NCBI GenBank assembly: GCA_020687605.1
Contig: JAJEQY010000094.1
Coordinates: forward strand, 1-12,595
Reading direction: 5' to 3'
DNA: 12,595 nt
Source: Intestinimonas aquisgranensis
Lineage (GTDB): Bacteria > Bacillota > Clostridia > Oscillospirales > Oscillospiraceae
Every line of letters starts with the position of its first letter. Within the stretch, counting starts at the first letter, position 1. Made by a program: the position numbers and the translations under genes. Of the stretch, positions 1 to 6,478 are shown one piece after another. The notes beneath the pieces were generated by a model. The model did no database searches, was not told the origin of the DNA, and was given only the letters and a program-made list of their open reading frames with translations.

Positions 1-53
1 ATCAATGGGGGGGCCTTCCTGTTCTGTTGTCAGATCTATGCCGTTCCAATGAC

Positions 54-81
54 TTGACAGGGACGCGGGAGAGCTTATAAT
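54..81 (+). promoter_or_regulatory. Sigma-A promoter of the marR-ABC operon
   Basis: A perfect -35 box TTGACA (54-59) and a perfect -10 box TATAAT (76-81) are separated by 16 bp. Transcription would start near 88, within the inverted repeats described separately, about 36 bp before the chosen marR start. No other promoter is seen before the two ABC genes, so it should drive all three. Confidence 0.85.
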
Positions 82-107
82 TGATATATCAATCATTGAT
101 ATGTCAA
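81..107. promoter_or_regulatory. Double palindromic operator, probable MarR autoregulatory site
   Basis: Two 12-bp palindromes lie head to tail. TTGATATATCAA (81-92) is perfect; TTGATATGTCAA (96-107) differs from it at one position. Their centres are 15 bp apart. The pair begins at the last base of the -10 box and covers the expected start of transcription, so a dimeric winged-helix repressor bound here would block initiation. MarR proteins commonly bind AT-rich palindromes of this size beside their own gene. That the downstream MarR protein is the one that binds is inference. Confidence 0.75.
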
Positions 108-123
108 CATGGAGGCGGAACGG

Positions 124-558
124 ATGGAACGTACCTTCCACATGCTGCTCTATCGGGCCTTCCACGCCCAGCGGAACGCCCTGCGTCCGGCTATGGGAGA
201 GCTGGGCCTTGGGGCAGGACAGCCCAAGCTGCTGGGCTATCTGCGGCAGAACGGTCCCTGCGGACAGCGGGAGCTGGCTGGCTACTTTGAGATCGACCCG
301 GCGGCGGTGTGCCGGATGCTGGACAGCCTTCAGAAGGGGGGCTTTGTCACCCGGCGGGCCGACGAACAGGACAAGCGGCGGGACCTCATCGCCCTCACCC
401 TGGCAGGGGAGGCGGCCTGTGAAGCCTGGCAGGAGCGGTGCCGCGCCATGGAGGAGCGGATGCTCGCCGGCTTCACTTCGGAGGAGCGCGCGCACTTTGC
501 CGACTATCTGGGCCGTGCCTACCGCAATCTGAAGACGGAGAGGGGGGAGGAGCCGTGA
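124..558 (+). CDS. MarR-family transcriptional regulator
   Basis: A 144-residue protein of normal length for MarR regulators, small dimeric winged-helix DNA-binding proteins that usually repress a neighbouring efflux or stress gene until a ligand binds. The helix-turn-helix core is around residues 50-75 (QRELAGYFEIDPAAVCRMLD), followed by a wing with the charged motif DEQDKRRD at about 82-89, the family's typical D-x-R-D-x-R-R region. The start at 124 is preferred because GGAGG (111-115) lies 8 bp ahead; the in-frame ATG at 109 lacks a ribosome binding site and would include that site in the gene. The stop overlaps the next start by 4 bp (GTGA), so translation is probably coupled. The palindromes upstream suggest self-repression. 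The ligand is unknown. Confidence 0.9.
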   Translation: MERTFHMLLYRAFHAQRNALRPAMGELGLGAGQPKLLGYLRQNGPCGQRELAGYFEIDPAAVCRMLDSLQKGGFVTRRADEQDKRRDLIALTLAGEAACEAWQERCRAMEERMLAGFTSEERAHFADYLGRAYRNLKTERGEEP

Positions 559-2309
559 AAGAGTTCCGGCGTCTGCTCTCCTATCTGGGACCCTACCGGC
601 GGGACATGGCCATCGGCGCCCTGCTGGTCTTTATCGAGACCGTCTTTGAACTGGTGATTCCGGTGCTCATGGCCGACCTCATCGACGTGGGCGTGGAAAA
701 CCGGGACCTCCACTACATCGTGGGAAAGGGGGTCCAGATGGGGGTATGCGCCCTGCTGGCCCTCATCACCGGCCTCCTCTACGCCCGGTTTGCCGCACGG
801 GCGGCCTACGGCTGGGGCGCGCGGGTCCGGGAGGCACAGTATGAGAAGGTCCAGAGCTACGCCTTCTCCAACCTGGACCGGTTTGAGACCGCCTCCCTGG
901 TCACCCGCATGACCACCGACGTGACGGTGCTCCAGAACGCTGTCAACGGCGGGTTGCGCCCATTGGTCCGCAGCCCGGTGATGCTGGTCATGGGCCTGGG
1001 GCTCTCCTTCTGGATGAACGCTGAGCTGGCCCTCATCTTCCTGGTGTGCGCCCCCATTTTGGCCATTATCCTTTTCCTGGTGGTCAGCAAGGTGGCCCCC
1101 ATGTACGGCCGCCTTCAGAAGGCGGTGGACCGTCTCAACAACGTGGTCCAGGAGGGCCTTACCGCCATCCGGGCGGTGAAGGCCTTCGTCCGGGGAGAGT
1201 ACGAGGAGGACAAATTCCAGAGCGTCAACCAGGAGCTCATGGCCACCAGCCAGCGCACCTTTCACCTGGCCGTCCTCAACCTGCCCGCCTTCCAGTTCAC
1301 CATGTATACCGCCATCGTCCTCATCTTGTGGTTCGGCGGCGGCATGATCCTGGACGGCGAATTACAGGTTGGCGAGCTCACCGGCTTTCTGAGCTACGTC
1401 CTCCAGGTGATGAACTCCTTCATGATGATCTCCAATGTGTTCCTCCTCCTCACCAGATCTCTGGCCAGCGCCCACCGCATCGCCGAGGTGTTGGACGAGG
1501 ACGTGGTCCTCACCTCCCCCGACGACCCCATCCGGACCGTGCCAGACGGCAGCGTGGACTATGAAGGCGTCTCCTTTAAATATCGCGCTGACGCCAAGGA
1601 GTACGCCCTCTCCGGGGTGGACCTCCACATTAGGGCCGGCCAGACGGTGGGCATCCTGGGGGGCACCGGCTCGGCCAAGACCACCCTGGTCCAGCTCATC
1701 CCACGGCTCTACGATGTGACCGAGGGCGACGTAAAGGTGGGCGGATACGATGTGCGGGATTACGACCTCACCGCCCTCCGGGACGCCGTGGGCATCGTCC
1801 TCCAGAAAAACGTCCTCTTCTCCGGCACGGTGCGGGAAAACCTCCAGTGGGGCAATCCGGACGCCACCGACGAGGAGCTGTGGGCGGCCTGCCGGGCGGC
1901 CTGCGCCGATGAGTTCCTGACCCGGATGCCCGGCGGTCTGGACGCCGACCTGGGCCAGGGGGGCGTCAATGTCTCCGGCGGCCAGAAGCAGCGGCTGTGC
2001 ATCGCCCGTGCCCTGCTGAAGCGCCCAAAGATCCTCATCTTCGACGACTCCACCTCCGCCGTGGACACCGCCACCGAGGGGAAGATCCGGGCTGCCCTGG
2101 GCAGGCTCACCGGGGTGACCAAGATCATCATCGCCCAGCGGGTGACCTCGGTGATGCACACCGACCTCATCGTCATCCTGGAGGACGGCAGGATCCACGC
2201 TGCCGGCACCCACGAGCAGCTCCTGGACGGCGATCCCATCTACCAGGAGATCTACGCATCCCAGATGAAAGGAGGGGAGGACCATGGCGGCCCGTCCGCT
2301 CAGCGGTAA
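555..2309 (+). CDS. ABC exporter half-transporter, degenerate-site subunit (BmrC/YheI-like)
   Basis: A 584-residue half-transporter with an N-terminal six-helix exporter membrane domain (about residues 15-310) and a C-terminal ATPase domain. Walker A is GGTGSAKTT at 369-377 with Lys375; Ala takes the usual Gly just before the Lys. The signature is VSGGQ (473-477). Walker B ends in Asp497-Asp498, so the usual catalytic Glu is Asp. The switch His is Gln528 (IAQR). Asp plus Gln is the known pattern of the non-hydrolysing site in heterodimeric exporters such as BmrCD and TM287/288, so this subunit needs the next gene as partner. The GTG start at 555 follows GGAGG (546-550) and overlaps the marR stop; an upstream ATG at 438 lies inside marR without a site. 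Substrate unknown; a drug or lipid-like compound is likely given the MarR context. Confidence 0.9.
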   Translation: MKEFRRLLSYLGPYRRDMAIGALLVFIETVFELVIPVLMADLIDVGVENRDLHYIVGKGVQMGVCALLALITGLLYARFAARAAYGWGARVREAQYEKVQSYAFSNLDRFETASLVTRMTTDVTVLQNAVNGGLRPLVRSPVMLVMGLGLSFWMNAELALIFLVCAPILAIILFLVVSKVAPMYGRLQKAVDRLNNVVQEGLTAIRAVKAFVRGEYEEDKFQSVNQELMATSQRTFHLAVLNLPAFQFTMYTAIVLILWFGGGMILDGELQVGELTGFLSYVLQVMNSFMMISNVFLLLTRSLASAHRIAEVLDEDVVLTSPDDPIRTVPDGSVDYEGVSFKYRADAKEYALSGVDLHIRAGQTVGILGGTGSAKTTLVQLIPRLYDVTEGDVKVGGYDVRDYDLTALRDAVGIVLQKNVLFSGTVRENLQWGNPDATDEELWAACRAACADEFLTRMPGGLDADLGQGGVNVSGGQKQRLCIARALLKRPKILIFDDSTSAVDTATEGKIRAALGRLTGVTKIIIAQRVTSVMHTDLIVILEDGRIHAAGTHEQLLDGDPIYQEIYASQMKGGEDHGGPSAQR

Positions 2310-4092
2310 AAAGCCCAAGGACCTGGGCTACACCCTGCGCACTCTCATGTCCTATATGGGGCGGCACAGGTACCTGCTGCTGGTGGTGGCGGTGCTGGTC
2401 ACCGTCAGCGCCCTGTGCAACCTCCTGGGCACCTATATGATCCGCCCAGTGGTCAACGGTCTGGCCGCCGGCGGCGTCAAGGCACTCCTCAGGGGCGTGG
2501 CCCTCACCGCCTGCATCTACCTGGCCGGCGCCCTCTCCGCCTGGGGCTACACCCAGACCATGGTCAAGGCGGCCCAGAAGGTCCTCTTCGACATCCGCCG
2601 GGACCTCTTCGCCCACCTCCAGACGCTGCCCCTCCGGTTCTTCGACACCCGCCGCCACGGCGACATCATGAGCTACTTCACCAACGATGTGGACACCATT
2701 TCCGACGCCCTCAACAACTCTTTCGCCATGGTCATCCAGAGCTTCATCCAGGTAGTGGGCACCCTCACCATGCTCTTCATCCTCAACTGGCGGCTCACCC
2801 TGGTGGTGGCGGTGTGCTATGTGGTCATGTTCCTCTACATCCGTTACAGCGGAAAGCGCAGCAAGGCCTACTACCGCAAGCAGCAGGCCAGTCTGGGCGA
2901 CCTGGACGGCTACATCGAGGAGATGGTGGCAGGACAGAAGGTGGTGAAGGTCTTCAATCACGAGGGTGAGAACCTCCGCCGCTTCCGGGAGAAGAACGAG
3001 GCCCTCCGCCGGGCCGGTACCGGCGCACAGGGCTATGCCGCCACGATGGTTCCGGCGGTGGTGAGTATCTCCTACATCAACTACGCCATCGTGGCCGCCC
3101 TGGGCGGCTACATGGCCATGAAGGGCATGACCGACGTGGGCAGTCTGGCCAGCTATCTGGTTTTTGTCCGCCAGGCCGCCATGCCCATCAACCAGTTCAC
3201 CCAGCAGAGCAACTTCCTCCTGGCCGCCCTGGCCGGTGCCGAGCGGGTCTTTGAGGCCATGGACCAGCCCGCCGAGGTGGACGAGGGCAAGGTGGAACTG
3301 GTGAAGGAGGCCCAGGGCGGCTGGTCCTGGCGCAAGCCGGACGGCACCTCCGTGCCCCTGCGAGGAGACGTGCGCTTCGACCATGTCACCTTCGGCTACG
3401 ACCCCGGCCACCCCATCCTCAAGGACATCAGCCTCTTCGCCAAGCCCGGACAGAAGATCGCCTTCGTGGGCTCCACCGGCGCCGGCAAGACCACCATCAC
3501 CAACCTCATCAACCGCTTCTATGACGTGCAGAAGGGGACGGTGACCTACGACGGCATCGACGTGAAGGACATCAAAAAGGACGACCTGCGCCGCTCCCTG
3601 GGCATGGTCCTCCAGGACACCCACCTCTTCACCGGCACCATCGCCGACAACATCCGCTTCGGCAAGCTGGACGCCACCATGGAGGAGGTGGAGAAGGCCG
3701 CCCGCATCGCCAACGCCGACTCCTTCATCCGCCGCCTGCCCCAGGGCTATGAGACCATGGTCACCGCCGACGGCGCCAACCTCTCCCAAGGCCAGCGGCA
3801 GCTGCTGGCCATCGCCCGGGCCGCCGTGGCCGACCCGCCCGTCCTCATCCTGGACGAGGCCACCTCCTCCATCGACACCCGTACCGAGGCCCTCATCGAG
3901 AAGGGAATGGACCAGCTCATGGAGGGGCGGACCGTCTTTGTCATCGCCCACCGGCTTTCCACCGTCCGCAACGCCAACGCCATCATGGTGCTGGAGCAGG
4001 GGCAGATCGTGGAACGGGGCAGCCACGACGACCTGCTGGAGCAGAAGGGTGAGTACTACCAGCTCTACCACGGCATGTTCGAGCTGTCCTGA
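2284..4092 (+). CDS. ABC exporter half-transporter, catalytic subunit (BmrD/YheH-like)
   Basis: A 602-residue half-transporter with an exporter-type membrane domain (about residues 20-330) and an ATPase domain. Walker A is GSTGAGKT (396-403, Lys402). The signature is the altered LSQGQ (500-504). Walker B ends in Asp524-Glu525, so the catalytic Glu is present, and the switch His556 is intact (IAHRLST). It supplies the catalytic residues that the preceding subunit lacks, while its LSQGQ signature is the variant typical of this partner class. An insertion of about 20 residues between the domains (near 340-360, GGWSWRKPDG) is common in this subfamily. The gene overlaps its partner by 26 bp and starts 8 bp after GGAGG (2271-2275), so the two are probably translated together and form a 1:1 heterodimer in the cytoplasmic membrane. 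Confidence 0.9.
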   Translation: MAARPLSGKKPKDLGYTLRTLMSYMGRHRYLLLVVAVLVTVSALCNLLGTYMIRPVVNGLAAGGVKALLRGVALTACIYLAGALSAWGYTQTMVKAAQKVLFDIRRDLFAHLQTLPLRFFDTRRHGDIMSYFTNDVDTISDALNNSFAMVIQSFIQVVGTLTMLFILNWRLTLVVAVCYVVMFLYIRYSGKRSKAYYRKQQASLGDLDGYIEEMVAGQKVVKVFNHEGENLRRFREKNEALRRAGTGAQGYAATMVPAVVSISYINYAIVAALGGYMAMKGMTDVGSLASYLVFVRQAAMPINQFTQQSNFLLAALAGAERVFEAMDQPAEVDEGKVELVKEAQGGWSWRKPDGTSVPLRGDVRFDHVTFGYDPGHPILKDISLFAKPGQKIAFVGSTGAGKTTITNLINRFYDVQKGTVTYDGIDVKDIKKDDLRRSLGMVLQDTHLFTGTIADNIRFGKLDATMEEVEKAARIANADSFIRRLPQGYETMVTADGANLSQGQRQLLAIARAAVADPPVLILDEATSSIDTRTEALIEKGMDQLMEGRTVFVIAHRLSTVRNANAIMVLEQGQIVERGSHDDLLEQKGEYYQLYHGMFELS

Positions 4093-4115
4093 GGCACCGC
4101 CATTCAAATTGGGGA

Positions 4116-4144
4116 TTGACAGTGGGAGACGGTCTCTGTATAAT
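4116..4144 (+). promoter_or_regulatory. Perfect-consensus sigma-A promoter before eutV
   Basis: TTGACA (4116-4121) and TATAAT (4139-4144) are separated by the ideal 17 bp. Transcription should begin near 4151, so the long terminator at 4232-4279 lies inside the transcript. A promoter of this quality with no operator-like repeat nearby suggests that control comes after initiation, at the terminator. Confidence 0.9.
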
Positions 4145-4150
4145 GTGCTT

Positions 4151-4279
4151 ATAAATCAAGAAGCAAACTATGCCGGGTGTAGCAAGTTTGCTGTACCCCG
4201 CTCCCGTTGGGGCGGACCACTTCAGATGCGTAGGGAGCATTTTGAAGCGCCGTTTGGCGCTCCAAAATGCTCCCTTTTT
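4151..4279 (+). promoter_or_regulatory. eutV leader RNA with antiterminator/terminator choice
   Basis: The leader of about 130 nt contains four possible hairpins. (1) AGCAAACT (4162-4169) pairs with AGTTTGCT (4185-4192). (2) CCGCTCC (4198-4204) pairs with GGGGCGG (4209-4215), including one U-G pair, with a 4-nt loop. (3) CTTCAGATGC (4220-4229) pairs with GCATTTTGAAG (4237-4247), with one bulged U, one G-U pair and a 7-nt loop. (4) The terminator, whose 5' arm starts at 4232. Hairpins 3 and 4 exclude each other. Two close hairpins, the second overlapping a terminator, is the layout EutV-type ANTAR proteins recognise, but the loops here do not show the hexaloop consensus as I recall it (A at 1, G at 4). 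No cobalamin-riboswitch B12 box is seen. The terminated form could also act as a small RNA. Confidence 0.6.
4232..4279 (+). terminator. Rho-independent terminator (attenuator) in the eutV leader
   Basis: A 13-bp perfect stem (4232-4244 with 4263-4275), one A-C mismatch, then 6 more pairs (4246-4251 with 4256-4261) closing a GTTT loop, followed by T at 4275-4279. It lies about 80 nt downstream of the expected transcription start and 65 nt before eutV, so it should end most transcripts unless countered. It would also stop readthrough from the ABC operon, which has no other terminator. Confidence 0.9.
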
Positions 4280-4344
4280 CAGAAAGAAGGGTCTGCTGGC
4301 TCCGCACCCGGGAGCGGTGGTACGGAGAAAGCGAGGTGCGGGAC

Positions 4345-4947
4345 GTGAGCACCAAGGAGAGACGCACCACAACGCTCTTCCTGGCCGATGATGACGAGTG
4401 CGTACGCCGGACCTTAGAGCACTTTTTTTCCCAATGCCCAGGCTACCAGGTGGTGGGGGCCGCCAGCGACGGAGCCGCCGCGGTGGAGGGCTGCAAGCGG
4501 CTGCGGCCGGACGTAGCGCTGCTGGACATCCAGATGCCGGTACTCAGCGGCACCGGTGCGGCCAGACTGATCCTGGAGGAGGGGTATGCCAAATGCGTGG
4601 TCATGCTCACCGCCTTCAGTGACCGGGAAAGCGTACAGGAGGCCCTGGAGGCCGGTGCCTTCGGCTATCTGACAAAGCCCTTTGAGCCGGACAAGATCCT
4701 GCCCACCCTGGAGGTGTGCCTGTACCGCAGCCGGGAATACCATCTGCTGCGCAAGGAGCAGCGGAATCTGGACCGGCGCCTGGGGGAGCGGGAGACCGTG
4801 GACCGGGCCAAGCTCCTCCTCATGGAGTCCAGACGGATGTCGGAGGAGGAGGCCTACCGCTATATCCGGGAGCTCAGCCGCCGGAAGAACCTCTCCATGG
4901 CCAAGGTGGCGCGCTACCTGGTGGAGCAGTTGGGAGGGGCGCCATGA
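4345..4947 (+). CDS. eutV: EutV-like response regulator with ANTAR RNA-binding domain
   Basis: A protein of 200 residues from this start. The receiver domain (about 10-130) has the acidic cluster Asp15-Asp16-Asp17, phospho-acceptor Asp61 (LLDIQMP), Thr89 (MLTAF) and Lys111 (LTKPFEP). After a helical linker, the ANTAR domain (about 148-197) includes VDRAKLLLMESRRMSEEEAY, the family pattern. ANTAR regulators act on nascent RNA: phosphorylated EutV binds paired hairpins and prevents termination. The next gene is its kinase, overlapping by 4 bp (ATGA). The start is uncertain: GTG 4345 (GAGG at 4333-4336) and GTG 4336 (GGAG at 4324-4327) are both possible, while the ATG at 4267 lies inside the terminator and is rejected. 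The terminators before eutV and before eutB are its likely targets. Confidence 0.88.
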   Translation: MSTKERRTTTLFLADDDECVRRTLEHFFSQCPGYQVVGAASDGAAAVEGCKRLRPDVALLDIQMPVLSGTGAARLILEEGYAKCVVMLTAFSDRESVQEALEAGAFGYLTKPFEPDKILPTLEVCLYRSREYHLLRKEQRNLDRRLGERETVDRAKLLLMESRRMSEEEAYRYIRELSRRKNLSMAKVARYLVEQLGGAP

Positions 4948-6317
4948 TCAGTGCGACCAGGATGCTCTGCCAAAAATATACCGATCTCACCGACGGGGAG
5001 ATCGCCCACATCGAGTCCTACAACGCCCTCCTGCCCGCTCTGGCCAACGCCGAGGAGGCCGACGTCTTCATTGACTGCCGCACCTCCACCGGCCGCTCCG
5101 CCATCGTGGTCTGCGAAGCCAAGCCCCAGACCGTGCCCTCCAACTATGAGAGTACTATCCTGGGTATGCTCATCCAGTGGCAGGACGAGCCGGCGGTAGA
5201 CCGCTCTTTCCGTCTCCAGGTCCCCACTGTGGGTGTCCGGGCGGTCTCCATGCCCGAGGACCGGCGGATCGTACAGTCGGTGGAGCCCATCTTCTACGAG
5301 GAACGGCTCATCGCCGTGCTCATCTACGAAAAGCCCTCCATGGCGGTGGAGGCGGTGGTGGCCCAGCAGGAGGAACACCCTGCCGGGGAAAAGGACGGCC
5401 TGGATTGGGCCGGTGTGGCGGACTGCCTGGGAGAGGCCGTCATCTTTCTGAATCAGGAGGGGGCGGTCTGCGGTTACAACCAGGCGGCCGGCACCCTCTA
5501 TCGTGATATGGGGTATATCGGTGATCTGATGGGAATGCCGGACAGCAACATCCAGCCGGCGGCGCTGGCCGAATGTGACGGCCAGTGGCACGAGTCCTCG
5601 GTGGTCAACCGGACTCTCCAGTACCGCCGGGTGGCTGTCACCAGCGGCACGGCCCGGTGGGCCCTCATCATCCGCGATCTCACTGGGAAGCGGCAGCTGG
5701 AGCAGGAACTGGCCTTTCAGAAGACCGCGCTGCGGGAGCTGCGGCACCGGATGAAAAACAGCCTCCAGATGATCGCCAATATCACCCGGAACCGCAGCTA
5801 TGAGACCAACGACCCCACTGCCATCCAGACAGCTTTGCTGGATACGGCCAACCGCCTGCTCTCCCTCACCGCTACCCTGGACGGTGTGGTCCAGGTGTCG
5901 CCGGAGAAGGTCTCCCTCCTCCAGGTGCTGGAGCAGGTGCGCAAATATACCTTCCAGACCCTGCTGACGCCGGCCAGAAGCATCACCATACGGGTGTGGG
6001 GCCAGGACGTAGCGGTGTCCGCCGACTGCGCCGCCTCAGTGGCCCTGGTGGTCAATGAGCTGGTGCAGAACGCCCTCAAGCACGCCTTCCCCGCCGGAGC
6101 GGCGGGTGAGGTAGATATCCAGCTCCAGGTCGGCCGCCCCCTGTGCAAGGTCACCGTGGGGGACAACGGTGTGGGCTTCCGCCAGGAGGCCGTGAGGCCG
6201 GGCGGTATGGGACTGGAGCTGGCCGCCACCATCGTCCGGGAGAAGCTCATGGGCGAGTGGAAGGTGGACAGCGGCAGCGGGGGGACCCGCATCACCTTCG
6301 ATTTCTTAGAACAATAA
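4944..6317 (+). CDS. eutW: EutW-like ethanolamine sensor histidine kinase
   Basis: A 457-residue soluble kinase with no membrane segment seen. The order is an N-terminal H_kinase_N-type sensory domain (about 5-135), a PAS-like segment (about 152-255, with GEAVIFLNQEGAVCGYNQAA), a HisKA_2-type phospho-acceptor region with His268 in LRHRMKNSLQ, and a HATPase domain with N box VNELVQNALKHAF (370-382), G1 box DNGVGF (407-412) and G2 box GGMGLEL. This family is known in Enterococcus and Listeria as EutW, which autophosphorylates with ethanolamine and passes phosphate to EutV. The ATG at 4944 follows GGGAGG (4932-4937) by 6 bp and overlaps the eutV stop. The upstream reading frame inside eutV is a shadow. 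That ethanolamine is its ligand is inferred from context. Confidence 0.87.
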   Translation: MISATRMLCQKYTDLTDGEIAHIESYNALLPALANAEEADVFIDCRTSTGRSAIVVCEAKPQTVPSNYESTILGMLIQWQDEPAVDRSFRLQVPTVGVRAVSMPEDRRIVQSVEPIFYEERLIAVLIYEKPSMAVEAVVAQQEEHPAGEKDGLDWAGVADCLGEAVIFLNQEGAVCGYNQAAGTLYRDMGYIGDLMGMPDSNIQPAALAECDGQWHESSVVNRTLQYRRVAVTSGTARWALIIRDLTGKRQLEQELAFQKTALRELRHRMKNSLQMIANITRNRSYETNDPTAIQTALLDTANRLLSLTATLDGVVQVSPEKVSLLQVLEQVRKYTFQTLLTPARSITIRVWGQDVAVSADCAASVALVVNELVQNALKHAFPAGAAGEVDIQLQVGRPLCKVTVGDNGVGFRQEAVRPGGMGLELAATIVREKLMGEWKVDSGSGGTRITFDFLEQ

Positions 6318-6372
6318 CCGCACCGACCTGAGGTTATGGCGGCGCGGGAATACGCTGGGCGACGCAGCCCAG
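6314..6372 (+). promoter_or_regulatory. Paired hairpins before eutB, candidate EutV target
   Basis: The first hairpin pairs ATAACC (6314-6319, over the eutW stop codon) with GGTTAT (6332-6337) around a 12-nt loop. The second pairs CTGGGC (6355-6360) with GCCCAG (6367-6372) around the hexaloop GACGCA. The 3' arm of the second is part of the 5' arm of the following terminator (6365-6374), so the two cannot form together. This is the tandem-hairpin layout of ANTAR-controlled leaders. The hexaloop has G at position 4 but G instead of the expected A at position 1, so the fit is partial. Confidence 0.6.
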
Positions 6373-6404
6373 GGACAGCGGAAGCGCTGCCCCTGGGCTG
6401 TTTT
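6365..6404 (+). terminator. Rho-independent terminator between eutW and eutB
   Basis: CAGCCCAGGG (6365-6374) pairs perfectly with CCCTGGGCTG (6391-6400). After one A-C mismatch, CAGCG pairs with CGCTG around a GAAG loop, and TTTT follows at 6401-6404, with another T run at 6410-6414. It separates the regulatory genes from the enzyme and shell genes. No clear promoter is visible between it and eutB, so eutB expression probably depends on reading through it. Confidence 0.88.
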
Positions 6405-6478
6405 GCATATTTTTCCCCATTGTCAGCCAAAGCGTGGGAGACCACGCCAGAATCTGTTCAAAAGAGGTGTATCGAAAC

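Noticed and set aside
109..123. Upstream ATG for marR at 109
   Set aside because: It has no ribosome binding site and would include the GGAGG that serves the ATG at 124.
2173..4107. Long minus-strand reading frames opposite the ABC, eutB and eutC genes
   Set aside because: They are mirror frames of strongly biased GC-rich genes, rich in Gly, His, Val and Asp with no domain sense, and lack start sites.
4151..4279. Cobalamin riboswitch in the eutV leader
   Set aside because: Expected because some eut leaders contain one, but no B12-box sequence is visible and the leader is too short for a full aptamer plus terminator.
4267..4344. ATG start for eutV at 4267
   Set aside because: It lies in the 3' arm of the leader terminator and would add 26 residues without family support; GTG starts at 4336 or 4345 have upstream GGAG/GAGG.
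6420..6478. Separate promoter for eutB starting with TTGTCA at 6420
   Set aside because: No TATAAT-like box is found at 16-19 bp spacing; the region is GC-rich there.
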